Shown here in pieces: positions 1 through 13,000 of a stretch of 64,000 nt of DNA. This DNA is from Wyeomyia smithii (Eukaryota > Arthropoda > Insecta > Diptera > Culicidae): NCBI RefSeq assembly GCF_029784165.1, contig NC_073696.1:177561825-177625824 (forward strand). Direction: 5' to 3'. The notes beneath the pieces were generated by a model that saw nothing but the letters and a program-made list of their open reading frames with translations, ran no database searches and was not told where the DNA came from. A program made the position numbers and the translations under genes. The stretch's first letter is position 1, and every line of letters starts with the position of its first letter.

Positions 1-871
1 CAACCGCAAAAAAAAATGGGAGTGGTTAACGACAAAGCCGAAAAGTACTGTCACATACATCCACTTCCAGACCGCCGACATATACCACCACCCAATGAAA
101 TTCATTCTACCAAAAACGTATAACTGATAGCAAATATATCCACTCCACTGGGTCAGTGTCAACACCTGGAATAATAAAACGATACTGCGACTCACGACGC
201 AATCATGAGAGAGATGCTAGGCAGTTGTCTACATTCAAAGCTTATGTATTGGAGGGCCAAAACTGGCTCATAATACGCTGCGCAACTATCCAGGGTGCCA
301 ACTGCGCAATAATGGGTCGAATCAAAGCGAAAACGAATCGTTCTGACAGCAGTTATAGCGAATTTTTATTCCACTGCGTCAGTGCAAGAATAAAGAAACA
401 GCAACACGATTTACGACTCAAGTAAGAAAGAGATGTCAGATAATTGTTTATGAACTGAGCACGTGCGGCGGTGGATTGAAACTGACAAATTTATGGTGCG
501 CTTTGGGCAGCACGCCGGGTCAATACTGGGTCAAAATCAAGCAAAAGTGAGCTGGGTGAAATAAAGAAATTGCCATTAGATCGCAACTGGGATTGACACT
601 GGAAACAAATAAATTCGCGCAGTTAAGATAGCTGAATGAGAAAAAACACACGGGTACAAACACATACACATGTATATATATAAAAAAATAATAGTAATGA
701 GAGTAAAAGTAGTAGTAGTAGTTGTGAGAGAAGTGGGAATGGTTAGTAATGCTACATTATATCTATGAGTGCAATGTAAGGACGTTAGTTACGAGGTTTT
801 GTTAGTGGTTTAAGGGTTAGTATAAACCTCGATTAAGTTTTTATAATAATGTTATTTATATTATTATTTTT
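1..871. other. No gene seen
   Basis: Contains diffuse CTGGGTCA/CTGCGTCAG-type motifs and a (GTA)n stretch near 706-722. No coding, splice or terminal-repeat structure could be supported. Confidence 0.5.
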
Positions 872-1072
872 CTAATCAAGCTTTGTGTTTGGAAATACGC
901 TTGACGAATCACCATCAAGTCTTCCACCCATGTGTAGGGTACTACCAATGCTATCGATATTGTCCGCAAAACCTAGGAGCAACTTCGACGCTTTTGCATG
1001 AAAATGAGAAATACTTACCATCAACGATAGTGCTTCCCTACTATCACAAAGGAATATTTCGCTTTCATGCAA
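872..1072 (-). mobile_element. RTE-clade (JAM1-like) reverse-transcriptase fragment
   Basis: Minus-strand translation contains LLLGFADNIDSIGSTL, a decayed form of the RT catalytic FADD block followed by the IDIIGRT-like sequence usual in RTE elements. About 65 codons survive. One catalytic Asp is replaced by Asn. No flanking RT is joined to it. Confidence 0.6.
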
Positions 1073-3934
1073 TGTTCATTCTCTCTTTCTTTGTTTTTTT
1101 CATCTTTTGAAAAAAAAGAAAGTCAAGCCTACAGTTTCAAATTTTATGAAAATTTATTACTCTGAGTTTCATTGTATGAACTCTAATGTTGTTAATTCGG
1201 TATGGGTACTGTACAGAGGCGTTAGTGATGGACGAAAAAAAATATTATCCCGAAAGAAATGTTGGTGTTTTATTATAATAACGATAGCAAGCATCATTCT
1301 AATAACGTTATTTTCGCTTTACCAAAGAATGGTGAAAATCATTTGGTTGGATTTCCAGAAAATGTTATTGCGTGAACGTTAACGATGTGCGTGAATTACT
1401 TCATTGGAATTTGACAGTCAGCGATTGAAATTTTTTTTTGAATACATATAAATCAAGCCTAAGATGCGCTGGCATCGTCGCCAGTATGCGAATAAATATG
1501 TATCGGTGTTGGTACATTCTCTTTGCCCTCCTTCTTACGATTTATTTCTGGTTGTGAGTGTACACAACAACACGTGGTTCTCGATGTGCACAGCTCGGTA
1601 TATGAAAATATTCGTCCGATGTGCACCAAGCGAATAGTTCTCATCTATTCTTACTCATTTGGCAAAAGATCATGATTCTTTTGTTAAACAGTAGGAGGGC
1701 GGTATCCAAGGCACGACCGCATGATAGGGGACTACGGTATTTTTCCATATTTCGATGCTTCGGAGAAATTGACTTCTGCCGATCCTTCGCACGCGCCTGG
1801 AAATTGCGCTTATAAATCATACTCATATGATGAGACATTGCGAGGATTGTGATGTTCGTACAAATTCTCAATATATTCGTTAATTCACTAAACGAAAGTG
1901 CTTTGCTTGCTGTAAAACCGTAATACAAAAATTTGGCATCCGTATGTCACCGGTATGGTCTTGGAAAGAAAATGATGGTAAAATGATTGAATGATGACAC
2001 CCTTTTATATCAAGGTTTCGTCAGTTACTTGGAAAAAGGGTGGAGCGCAGCAGAATAGGAAATGGCGAGGGGAGTAAAACATTTTTGAAAACTGCACCGG
2101 CCGCGGCCGAAGAATTAACACTAAGCAAAAAAGCCAGAATTCGATTCTGCGTATTTGCATGGCTTTTACCACTATCAGCAATGTTTTCGTGTTTTCTGGT
2201 TATTACGGACAAAATTTCCAGCCATTTTCGGCACTTTTGCAGCTACCAAGTATTTCTTAACAGCCGCCAGATATACGGGTAAGACCCGGCACGAGATGGC
2301 TGGTAAAATTTTGTCTTTTCTTCTTTTTCACGATCAGCACCTAGGGTCCGTATTATACCGGTATGGTGTTGAAATGAAAATGATGGTACCTTTTATATAT
2401 TCCCGGTAAGCGTGGCGGGTAAACTTGAGCGGAAAAAACATCAACCGTGAAAAATTTTTTGATCGATTAAGGCGATAAAAAAATACGATAAAAACTGATT
2501 GAAATATAAACGCTCAAACCCTATCCACTTTCCCATGGTCGAATTGCTTGATTTTCAAATTTAGGCACCTAACTTCTAGACAGACGTAGTCCTACGTCAA
2601 AAAAGAAAAGAAATGCCTCTCGTACGCTTGCTCAACTTAACCGCAACCAAAGTAGTCCTTTCCAGTGCTGCAAATTTTCGACACTGCACACGAAAGTGGC
2701 AAAAACCGCATTTTCACTGTCTCAAGTTGAAACCTTCAGCGTCAGCGGCGTCAATTTTCAATGAAAGTCCGGTCATTGAAAGAAATGAGATGTCTGATTT
2801 AATATCTAAGTTATTTGATTTGAGCCAATTCATTGCATGAAGTCGATGAACTATATAAGCATCTACACTCTCAACCGCATAAACATCGCTAAAGCAATAC
2901 AGCGTGTGCGAAATGACAGAAATGCTGCTACCACTGTCAACTGATTGGAGCTGATCATTCTCAGCTCGTTCGTTGAAAGTTGAAATTCAAAGATTTCAAT
3001 TTCAACTGGAAATCCTTTCATGACAGTTAAGGGTTGCAGCACAGGTTCTTTCCATCACACTTTCTCTCTCACCGCACCGCTCCTCTGTACTACTCTGAGG
3101 CTGCTACTCAGTCGACATGATATTCTCCTGTTGCTATCCTTTCTTCCCCTAATGGCGGGCGTATGGATAGACAAACACAACGAGCGAATCGTTTCTAATC
3201 ATGTGTCTGTTTTCTCTCAGAAACTAATGCACCAAATCATCATTTCATAATGGATTAAGAGGATTCAGGTTTACTCGCTCTCCGAACGCATCATGAGTTG
3301 TGCAGACCGAGATAAAACGACGATTGCGTCGTATTCGTCTCATTTTTATCACTGATGACAGTATTGTATTTGAAAGGCTGCTGCGTTCGTTGGAAGTGAA
3401 AGTTGCAAAAGACTGGTTGTATTTATCTAAAAATTCCGGTAGTAAAAATGATTTTTATCAGCCCTGCCTTCCGACCGCTCGCGTCGGCGTTCATCATGTT
3501 TCAGGCCTTTCTCTCCGCTCAAGACAAAACGCGGAGAGCCATTCCCAAACAAGCCGAAGGTATGTACTGAATGTACATGTGCCGAAGTCAAAAAGCCAAG
3601 GGTTTTTGATTTCGATACATGAAGCAACCGAGAGCCTGTGTGTAAGCAAGCGGACTCTCGAGGTGTATCCACGAAGTCGGGAACACATTCGGGCCGATGT
3701 ATGCCGAAGCTACCGAAGGGCTGTTTTATTTAAAACATTGTGGGTTTTCGTTCTGTATTAGCACTGAAGGGTAATGAAAATACTCGCAGTGGCATAGTCT
3801 AAAATAGACACGCGGTGTTGTGGTGGGTTTGGACATGCCTGCCGTCAAGGGTGGCAAGTATCAGTCCAATCAGTTTTTTGGGAACCACCTACTTTCGAGC
3901 ATAATTCGCCATAACTCTTTCTTTCAACTAAATC
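1073..3934. other. Repeat-derived DNA, no gene seen
   Basis: Segments near 1695-1740 and 1930-2010 share sequence with 57893-58500 (ACGACCGCATGATAGGGG and GTATGTCACCGGTATGGT types, the latter inverted). A palindrome GACGTAGTCCTACGTC sits at 2584. The reading frame around 3300-3760 has no recognisable homology. Confidence 0.5.
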
Positions 3935-4560
3935 TTACGCCACCCAGAACTCTATGAACAGATGGTGAGTCTGTATGTAGAATTCTCGAAATTCATCGAG
4001 GACTTGTCGCAAGGTGAGCATTTTGGTATTCGCCGACAAAGGTTTCCTACAACGACCTCGGTCTGTGAAACAGGTGCGCGACAGAATTTTGTACACGGTA
4101 TTGAAAAGAGTTATACCTTGATTAGGGTGGCAATTACTGTATGGAAAAATTTCATCATCGGATTTAAAAAACCGACCATGTACATTTTGTTCATTGACAA
4201 AAAAAAATGATCTGTGCAAAATTTCAGCTCAATCGGACATGATTAAGGAGTGTTTCAAAGCACTCTAAGTTGTGATTTTTCGACTCACGAAAATCTACCA
4301 AGGGGGGGTTTAAATTTTTTTAAGACATATGGGACCATCGGTTTATCAGTAACCAGGTTCTTTTCCCTGTCGTTGCACATAACGGAGGGTGATACATTAC
4401 GGTTCCTGATTCCGTTAATATTCTTGTGAAAGCTTCTCGCATCGTGGCTGGAGGAGCAACCCTCCGCTTCCGTAAAAACACGCTTCTAATGCTGCCGTTT
4501 CGTCCGGCGATGTAGTCTCTTTTCAGCGGCTCTTGTCTCGCGACATTTTACGGTGTGCAA
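3935..4560 (-). mobile_element. RTE-clade retrotransposon remnant (linker and RT start)
   Basis: Read on the minus strand, 4560-4330 encodes the linker between endonuclease and RT (RAAEKRLHRRTKRQH, then DARSFHKNINGIRNRNV, then NDREKNLVTDKPMV). 4219-3935 encodes the RT start (NTVYKILSR, then TLRQVLDEFREF and QTHHLFIEF). Stops and frame changes make it dead. It has the same orientation as the FADN fragment at 872-1072, so both may derive from one element later split by insertions. Confidence 0.7.
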
Positions 4561-7500
4561 AATGCTACAGGTAGTCATACCTCAGCCTGCAGAGAAATTG
4601 ATAATCCTCAGGCAATTATTGTTCGTGGTGAAGTGGAGGTCACAAATTACGGGCGGAGTAAGTCTTTCTGCCCATCTTGATGTCGTGTTTTTGTGTTACG
4701 TCTTTTCAAGGAAGGAGGTGTGTTACGTCTTTTCAAGGAAGAAGGTCCTGAAACTCTCTTTGCGATTATCATTGGTCGGTGTGCACACATTGGTTAGGCT
4801 GTAATTGAAAGAATTTGTCATTAATTGTCAACTCGGTCAACTAATGACACGCTTTATCTGTTTCCCTATTAACACGAACCCGACTTTTCCCTCTGCTTTC
4901 ATGCCGCCTTTGTAGTTGATGTTGTACTTTACCCAAGTGAATGTGGAGGTTGCAGCTATTCCAAGTACCGAGTTTCCAATAATCGTTATCCTTTTTCGAT
5001 CGCCGATTATTCCGTTCTGTATTATTATCCGGATTATTCGTAGTAATTCATTTTCGATATGCTACCTTCCTAGGGGCCGTTTTAGATAAAGAAGGCGCAC
5101 CGTATTTAATGATCCGGATGAATCTGCAAATATATTAAATACTACGAGGTATACAGCCCTAGGGTTGCATGAAATGGTGACGTGGGAATAAACACTGATT
5201 ACAGTGATATAATTATATAGCGATTTTTATTTGCAAAGATTACAGAGTCCGCAGACAGAATCAATTCGTTTGTTTAGTAACTAAGGTATTTTTATCCTCA
5301 ACCTCGCCTTAAATTTTGTTTTAGAACTATATTTAAGAACACTCGAAATAATTTCGTTTACACTTGGCGATATTGTGCCTGTAGCGTGTTTTTTTTTTGT
5401 GAAAATCAATGTTGTTTCCAAGGCATGTTGATGTTGATTTAGGCCCAGTTGCACACACGGCGTACTGACGCCTTCTCCATACAAAATAGAAGGCGTGATG
5501 GCGATCACGCTTTTCATTTTGTATGGAGAAGGCGTCATTACGCCGTATCTGTAACCGGGCTTTTAGATAAGATGTCCTGAACAACAACAAAATTCAAAAT
5601 GTTTCAGCAAAAATCGTAACAATCAACAATTACAACGAAGTTAAAGTTTGAAAAGACTTATTTTTGTTTTTTGCTTCACAAGTTTTTTCATTTGCCAACT
5701 GTGTTACGAAGACAGCTAATATACGTAAGGGGAATTACTTGATAAGTTTGAATAAATCTTAGTAAATGGACAAAAAATTTACAAGCATTCGCCAGCTTTA
5801 CTCTCCTATAAATTTGTATTTTTAGGAGTTTACTCTTCCGATATTATGCCAGTTACGATTATTTGGTGAACATCGACGATAAAACGAAATAAAAATAAAT
5901 TATTACCGTTGAGAAAATGTTCAATTCTTGTTGAATAATTTATGGTTTTTATGGTAGCCATATTCATGAGATAAACTTTCAATCACCATCAGCAGCAGCA
6001 TTGCAGCTTTTCCTTGATTGCACGCGAAAAGAAGTCGTGTATGAGAGACCAGCGGCGCTCTGCCCCCCATATACTGTATGGTACTGTACCTTCTGCCAGC
6101 ATGTTTGCTTATTATGCTCTAACAGCAGATTTAGAAGTTGTTCGAGGAAAGGGGTTGTTTCAAACTTTTCGAAAAACCTTTACCTTTAAGACATCAAATT
6201 AGTCTAAATTCATGGAAGCAAACATAAATTGACTTGGGACGAAGAGACTTCGTCAATTTTTTTTTTGATATTGATACAGAGAATATCACACGAAATGATT
6301 GGTGTCTATTCATGTCGCCTGTGCTAGGAATGCTCGCATGTGATTGGAACATTGTTCGCGTAAATTTGCCCTTGGTACTTTTTATAATTTTTTACCGTTT
6401 AGCAATGAAGTAATAATGATGACTAGCGTATTGCAAAATTGTCGAACATTTTATCTATCCAACAACATATTGGTTATTGCTATCAATCATGTGGTTATGC
6501 TGTTATTATCTTTTGAATCTGACGCAACATTTGACAATTTCATTTCCAATTTTACAGAATGCATACCAGTATAGAAAACAAAGACGTAGTCCCACGTAAA
6601 AATAAAAATAAAAACTAATAACGATTTCCTTCTGAATCGATTTCACTACAGACATATCATTGCAGCAATCTGGCTAACATGAATAAACTTTTCCTCGTTT
6701 TCTATTTTTACTGTTGTACTGTTGTATTCTTTTTGCGAATATTTTTGTAAATTGTTTAGTATTTTTAACCCCTAATTGTTTCGTTTTAAGAAGGTTTGAC
6801 CGTGCCGCGTTCGACATGTGCGTTTCTCAAACTCAGCGATCATGAAAAACTCAGTTTGAAAGAAAATGGCTTCTAATCTGACTATTAATCAGTTACCAAC
6901 GGAATTCCAAATTAATCACTATTCTAAACCATGCACAGAAAATACTCTTCAAGTCAGGTTTTTCGTTACTACAAAGAATTGTTTGCTGACGTAACGAATG
7001 ATTCAAAATATTGTTAGCGACAGATCGGTTTGTTTGATTGGTATAGTGTTTCCGGCAGAGTTGTAGATAATAATTTCATTCTTCAAAAATATAAACATAG
7101 TAAAAAAAATGAGGAACACATAAAGACATAACATAAAGAAATAAAAAGTTTAAAGTTTAATCTTTTTATTTCTTTAAGTTAAAAAACTATCACTGTTAAG
7201 CTCATGTTGTACAGTTTTTGTAGAAACAAAATCGTGTAGAAATTTTCACCTTTTTCTCATTTCTCTATAATCAGACAACCATCACCATTCACCACACCAT
7301 GTTTTGCTAAGCTTTTGTAGTTTCCACAAAATGAAATAAGCATGTTAAGGTGAATAATTTCTAATATATTTTTCTTGGAAAAAACTTTTTTTTTGTGCTA
7401 GAAGTAAACTAGTAGTAAACCGACAAATAACACAACGATCAGGTATCGGAGGACTTACGTGAAACTTGCCAAATCCCAAAATCTTGATATAATGTTATTG

Positions 7501-7812
7501 AGCATTTTCGTCGTGTCTCACCTTGTTTACTTTACTCATATTTGATTAAATTTGTTATTTATGTCGCGAAATTCATGATGCTCGAAATGGATCAAGTGGA
7601 ATAAAATTAATAAACAATAATTAGTTAATTGATGAATTGAATACAAATAACACGTTTTGTTATGTTTACGTTTAGCCGAAAATATTGATGAATACGTATA
7701 ATTTTCCAGACATTAATAACTCTTCGAATCATTTTAAAAACTCAGACGAAAACAATTTTAGTGTAAATGCAAAATTAAACATTTTTTTTTATTTTTTTTC
7801 GTCGATTTTTAG
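4561..7812. other. AT-rich region upstream of the RhoGEF gene
   Basis: Apart from the small MITE at 5443-5560 and a palindrome at 6581 nothing is recognised. A noncoding 5' exon of the RhoGEF gene may lie here or further upstream, because its first coding exon begins at an acceptor; I could not place it. Confidence 0.45.
5443..5560. mobile_element. 118-bp foldback MITE
   Basis: Two arms of about 45 bp, starting GCCCAGTTGCACACACGGCG and ending with its near-complement, meet around the shared GCCTTCTCCATACAAAAT. About 85 percent of the arm pairs. Flanks end in TTTAG-like sequence on both sides. Confidence 0.75.
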
Positions 7813-7815
7813 ATA

Positions 7816-10019
7816 ATGGAAAAGAGAAACAACACACTGGACAGATTACAAAAGTTGGTTAAAAAGACGACATCAGGTTCTAATGAGAGATCGAACGACA
7901 AGCATGGCACAAAAACAGAGCGGCTTAGAGAGCTAACGGAACTTCTGAAAGGGAGTAGAGCTCCGCCTATACCACCTCCTCGTAGGGCAAAAAATTTACA
8001 AACTATCGATCGCAATCTCCATTGTCCACACACGGCAGCATCTACTACAAGCCTATTGAACATTGACACCATACACAGTATTGAAAATCGAAGTAATTTG
8101 AAGAAAACAAAAGAGTCACGATCGATAGATATTCCATATCAATTTACTGAATGCAATCAAGCCTCGACTCCTAGTTCGCCGTTGACTGATCATAAAGTCA
8201 ATCTTAGGGCGAACGTAAGTACATCTAATCTGGAATGCTTACAAAGTACTTCTACCAAAGATTCGAAGGTAGAAGAAGCAAAATCTGTGACATCTTTCAG
8301 AGATGAGGATGACATTTTTTGCAAACTCCCAAAGCCAGAATCACGAACAATCGTTGGGTCGTACACACAAAAAACTATCCCGTTTAGAAGTGCGTCTTTT
8401 TCCCAAGTGGATTACTCTTCTGGAAAATATATTCGATCGGCTCTAGGAGCCATTAAAAACAGTCTGTTGCGAGGTAAAGACAATTCTGTAATGGAGAATA
8501 CACCGCTTCCAAAAGAAAATGCAACCGAATTCACGCGAAGTTGCAGTCCGGCACAATTCTTCTCAACATCGGAGTCAGATTCTGTGATTGATGATAATGA
8601 AGTTTCTAGAACACTAGTGAAAAAAACCGAACTCAATATTAATCTGTACCCACCAGATACTTTCGAGAGATGCGATGGGTTGGATGGGCGGGAATTATCA
8701 TCGAATAGAAATTCTGATATAGAAACCATTGTAGAAGATCCCGAAGCTGAACACATCGAAACCATTGGATCTGAGGTTATAGAGCAACAAAAGGCTGAAA
8801 TAAGCGTTAATCAGGCTTCAGAGATGGTTTTGGAATCCCTGACAGAAGAAGGCATTCCCATTACACCACAATCTTCACCCAAGGACGAAGAATGTTTGCA
8901 ACAAGCAACAACTTGCATCATTCCAGTACCAGTATATGATTGTGTTGTAAGTGAATGGAGCACTGCTCGTCCCTCGGAGCAATGGATTGACGCGGCAGCA
9001 ACAGAATGTTCTAAGTTTGTAGACAGTATTACAATAACTAAAGAAAACGAAGCAGTTTTGAGTGAACCTAGTGCCAGTATTATAAATGAATTAGTAGTAG
9101 ATAAACTGCCTGACTCAGTGGAGCCATTTCAAATGAATAATGCAGATAGTGCAGATATAAACACACATGAAATGATTAGGGGAGATGACATTGCCACACC
9201 TCCAATATCAATAGTGTGCACAGAGCCTGACAGCTTAGTGAGTACTACCATCATAGAAACTCTTCCAACACCTGACGAACCATTAATTCGACTAGATTCA
9301 ACAGGAGTGGTTGAAGTACGAAAGCGTCACAGTAACAACGAAGAGAATGGAGATGCGATGTGTAACTACACTAGTGAAATCGAAGAGAAGCGAAGGATTG
9401 ATAAATCTAAGAGAAGGAAAGGAATTTATATACAGTGGCCAGCAATCGATACGAATATTGATCCAGAGTCAGACTCCAACGACAACTATACTCCGGATGA
9501 TAGCTGGCGACCCGATAAATTAACAATTGAAAAAGATTCAAGCTTGGATTTGAGCGGCGAAAGTTTCACTGATCTCAGTACTAAAGACATAACTTCCTCG
9601 CCAGAAAAATCCAAGGAAACAGAACTTTTTCATCGCACCGATCCTATTCTGTTAGATCCCAATACACCCGATTCGGATATTTCCAGGCCTTCTTGGCCCA
9701 AGGGATCTCGCCGTCAAAGCTTAACTTATCAAAGTTCAGACGAAAAAGATGACTCAATACCGCTCACTACGGTCCCCGTACGATCCTTCCGAAATTTGTT
9801 CATGCGCTCCGATTCGGTATCTGACAACGAAAGTGAACGAGCCTCATCGAGAGACCGTACAAGTGCATCCCCAGCGCCAGTTGGTGGCGACCATGATCTC
9901 AAGAGATATTCGAAAAGGCCTCTGCGAGGTCCTTATGGTCAGATGTTGGAAGCGGAAATGAAGAAACCATCGAAAGTGCATTACAATGAGATTTTAGAAG
10001 AACTTAGCAAACACGAAAG
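7816..10019 (+). CDS. ARHGEF17: RhoGEF large N-terminal coding exon
   Basis: A 2.2-kb exon open for 734 codons. It begins ATAATGGAAAAG right after an acceptor and ends at donor AAAG|GTGAGT in phase 2. The protein is Ser/Thr/Glu/Asp-rich and probably disordered. A short helix-like motif ELTELLKGS (about residues 37-45) is followed by the proline-rich PPIPPPRR, a candidate SH3 ligand. The exon end LEELSKHE leads directly into the Ser-rich second exon. No catalytic domain is encoded here. Confidence 0.92.
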
Positions 10020-13000
10020 GTGAGTTCGAGTACCCAATTTAAAAGTAGCAACCTAAACCCTTTAGTGTTTTTCTTATGTACTAATTCGTCATTTAGCAAT
10101 GTTATGAACTATTTACCATTTACCAACTCATTACAATTCTCGTTTGGTTTCTGCTTCTTTAGTTCACATTCGTTTCCTTCGTTTAGTAGAAATAGAGGTA
10201 GTGGCAGCCAATCGATGGATGAAACGAACGATCGCCATTCCAGCAAGATTTTCAAGCCGCGCAAAGCAAGCGCAAATCTTCCACTTCCAGCACACAGTCG
10301 AACAGCATCAAGTCCATCTAAACTAGCGGATATGAGTAATATCGAAAGCCATCCATTGGGAAACACAAAACGACACCTAGGAAATATTGACCAAAAAAGC
10401 ACCGATTCCGACAGGTCCGAAAAATCTAACGGCAAAATAGAATCGAAAAAATTTTCTCTTGATAGCCACCTTTCGGAGAAAAGTTCTAGTCATGATAAAC
10501 ACAGTAAACGAAGCTCGTCGGGAACGAGTGATAAGCACCAAAAGCGCAGTTTAGATGATACTAGATATTCACATTCGAGTCGAACGCCATCTGAAAGAAG
10601 TTCTGTTTTAAACACACCAGACACTCAGAAAAATCTAGTAGCATCTCCAGAGCTGTTAGCTGAGCTGCTCAAGGGTTCCAGTGAAAAGCTCGTAACTGAG
10701 CAGCTCACGGGAGGTACTAGTCCAGGCAACGGCAATAACGCACTTCCTACGGCTGTTTTGAAATACTTGGTAAGTGAATTATACTAATTATGTTCTTGAA
10801 TCCGATTCTAAATGTTTTGTCTCGAATCCGTACTTTGAGTCATGTTTAAAAAATTATCTTTGAAAAAATTAATGCCATTTTTAAATTCAACTGTTATAAC
10901 GAAAACAACAAACATTATTCACTGCTAAGAATCCTTTCTGAACTCAAGTTTTATGGTTGGATTTGATAGCAAATCCATAAATTTCATAATCAGATACATA
11001 CATTGGAACTAGTACCTACCGTCGATACTTCTTCGAAACAATACGGTCGAAGTTGAGCTATATGGAACGCTATCAATTGTACCTGTTCGTTCTAATTGCT
11101 AAAATGGTAAATGTTTTCCTGGGAAATGAAGGTTTCCCAGTCCGGAGCTTTGCTTCACACTGCAATTCGCCCCAGTAAATATCAAAATACGAGAGAAACA
11201 AACTGTCTGACAACTGCCACATGGTATGTAAAGCAGTTTTCCACATTTACTCTTTTTTCCCTCCTGAGTTTCTTGTTCTCTCTCTCTCTTGGATTTCCTT
11301 CGAGAGAACAACACAGGTTGCTCTAGAGGAAAACTTGATGTTCATCGAGAGGAAAACAGAATATACCCTGTACAACGCAGTTTTCATGGACGAATCGAAA
11401 CGAAAGTGTTTATTTTGTGTTGCAGGGAAACGCTGCAAGGAAAATGTGTGAGAAGGTTGTTCATACAAAATAGTAAATGTATTTAACAAACCCTAAACGA
11501 TCAACGGTTTAATATCCGGCTATCTGTGTAAATCAAACTTGGTGAATAAATGCGGTAAATCTTGTTCTAATTGTTAGTTGAAAATCCAGAGAATAACATG
11601 GTTAACTGTGAACATTAATGCGAATTCCTCTTTCCGTATACGATCGAGAAAAAAAAACTTTGCAATCTCGTATGAAAGGCCAATCAGTGTTAGTAGCATT
11701 GATGGAAATGTTTATATCGGAAATATTCCGATGTGTATTCAGTTTACGTTTGTATATAAGAAATACTTTCACTATATCACCACAGCTTTGAGAATGCTGG
11801 AAAATTCAGCAGCTGTGTATATATGCTTACTTCGAATTTCGAACAATCACTACGAGAGCCATGTGTGCAATTTCTAGCGATGAGCAAAAGCATTTTCTTG
11901 AATAATAATAAGCCGCGTTCTCTATAAGCGAGTTGTAAACGGAGTGTTGTGCCAAACCAGTTCTTATCTGTACGCCTTTTGTGGCTATTTCATTATAGCC
12001 CTAGATTAATTCTACTAGTCGCCGTTTTCGGTGCATTGATGGTAATACTGTGTTGCCAGCGAGGTATAGATGAAAGGAACTGTTTAGAGTTATAATTTAA
12101 CTGTGAAAAGCATGAGCGACACGTCAGTACTTGCGTATAATAATATCAATGCACAAGGGTAAAATATTTGCTTTAAGAGAGCGTGTGCAACAGGTTAACG
12201 TGATAGAAGAAAGTGCTTATTTTGTAAATATCACAAACATACAGTGACAACATACAGTGCAACCTTTCGTGTTGGTGAAGTGACTACAGTATTTGTGATG
12301 TGTTAGTTTTCTAAAGCGGATAGAGTAAGGATACGTAAGGACATTATGTTGCCATTGAATCTCTGCTCCGATTCCGAGGATGATCCGGAACGTACACCGA
12401 AATCCATCGGTGACACTGGCATGTGGCAAAGTGTCGTTAATTCTTATAATGTAAGTGGAACTCAAATACAATCATAATTTCTGCATACATTGTGGAAAAT
12501 ATTTCAGTCATTGATTATTTAAATTCTGAGGATTTTGTTGGCGCCACGCAACAGAATTAAAGGATGTTTGTACAAATTTTGGAGAAAAATAACGCCGATA
12601 TTGTTCGTTTTTTTCCGGTTAAAATAATAACTTCAATGTAGTTTGTTATCAATTAGATGTTGTTTAATAGTTAATTGTAATCGAAAAGAAAACCGCAGTA
12701 GAAACTGTGTTTTATCTAACAAAAAACACTGGTGAAAAAATGAAATACAACATACAACAATTTATCTAAAATCTAATCACCTTATATTCTAGTCGAAAGA
12801 ATTATTTATGGTTCAGACCTTAATTTTCAATCTGGAGAGTAGTCTGTTGAGGGAGCCTTAGAGCAAAAGGTATCCCACATCAAATTGCATCACGGGAAAA
12901 ACGCTGTAGAAAATAACCTAGTTGACCAATCGTTTTCAAACTTTCAGACAATGATATATAGGATTTGGCATATTCATTTCATTCAACTTCAATACCATAA

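Noticed and set aside
3300..3761. 153-codon open frame on the plus strand
   Set aside because: No ATG start in good context, no recognisable motif, and an overlapping minus-strand frame of similar length; looks like repeat-derived chance.
8412..8765. 117-codon frame antisense to the RhoGEF first exon
   Set aside because: A shadow of a long real coding exon.
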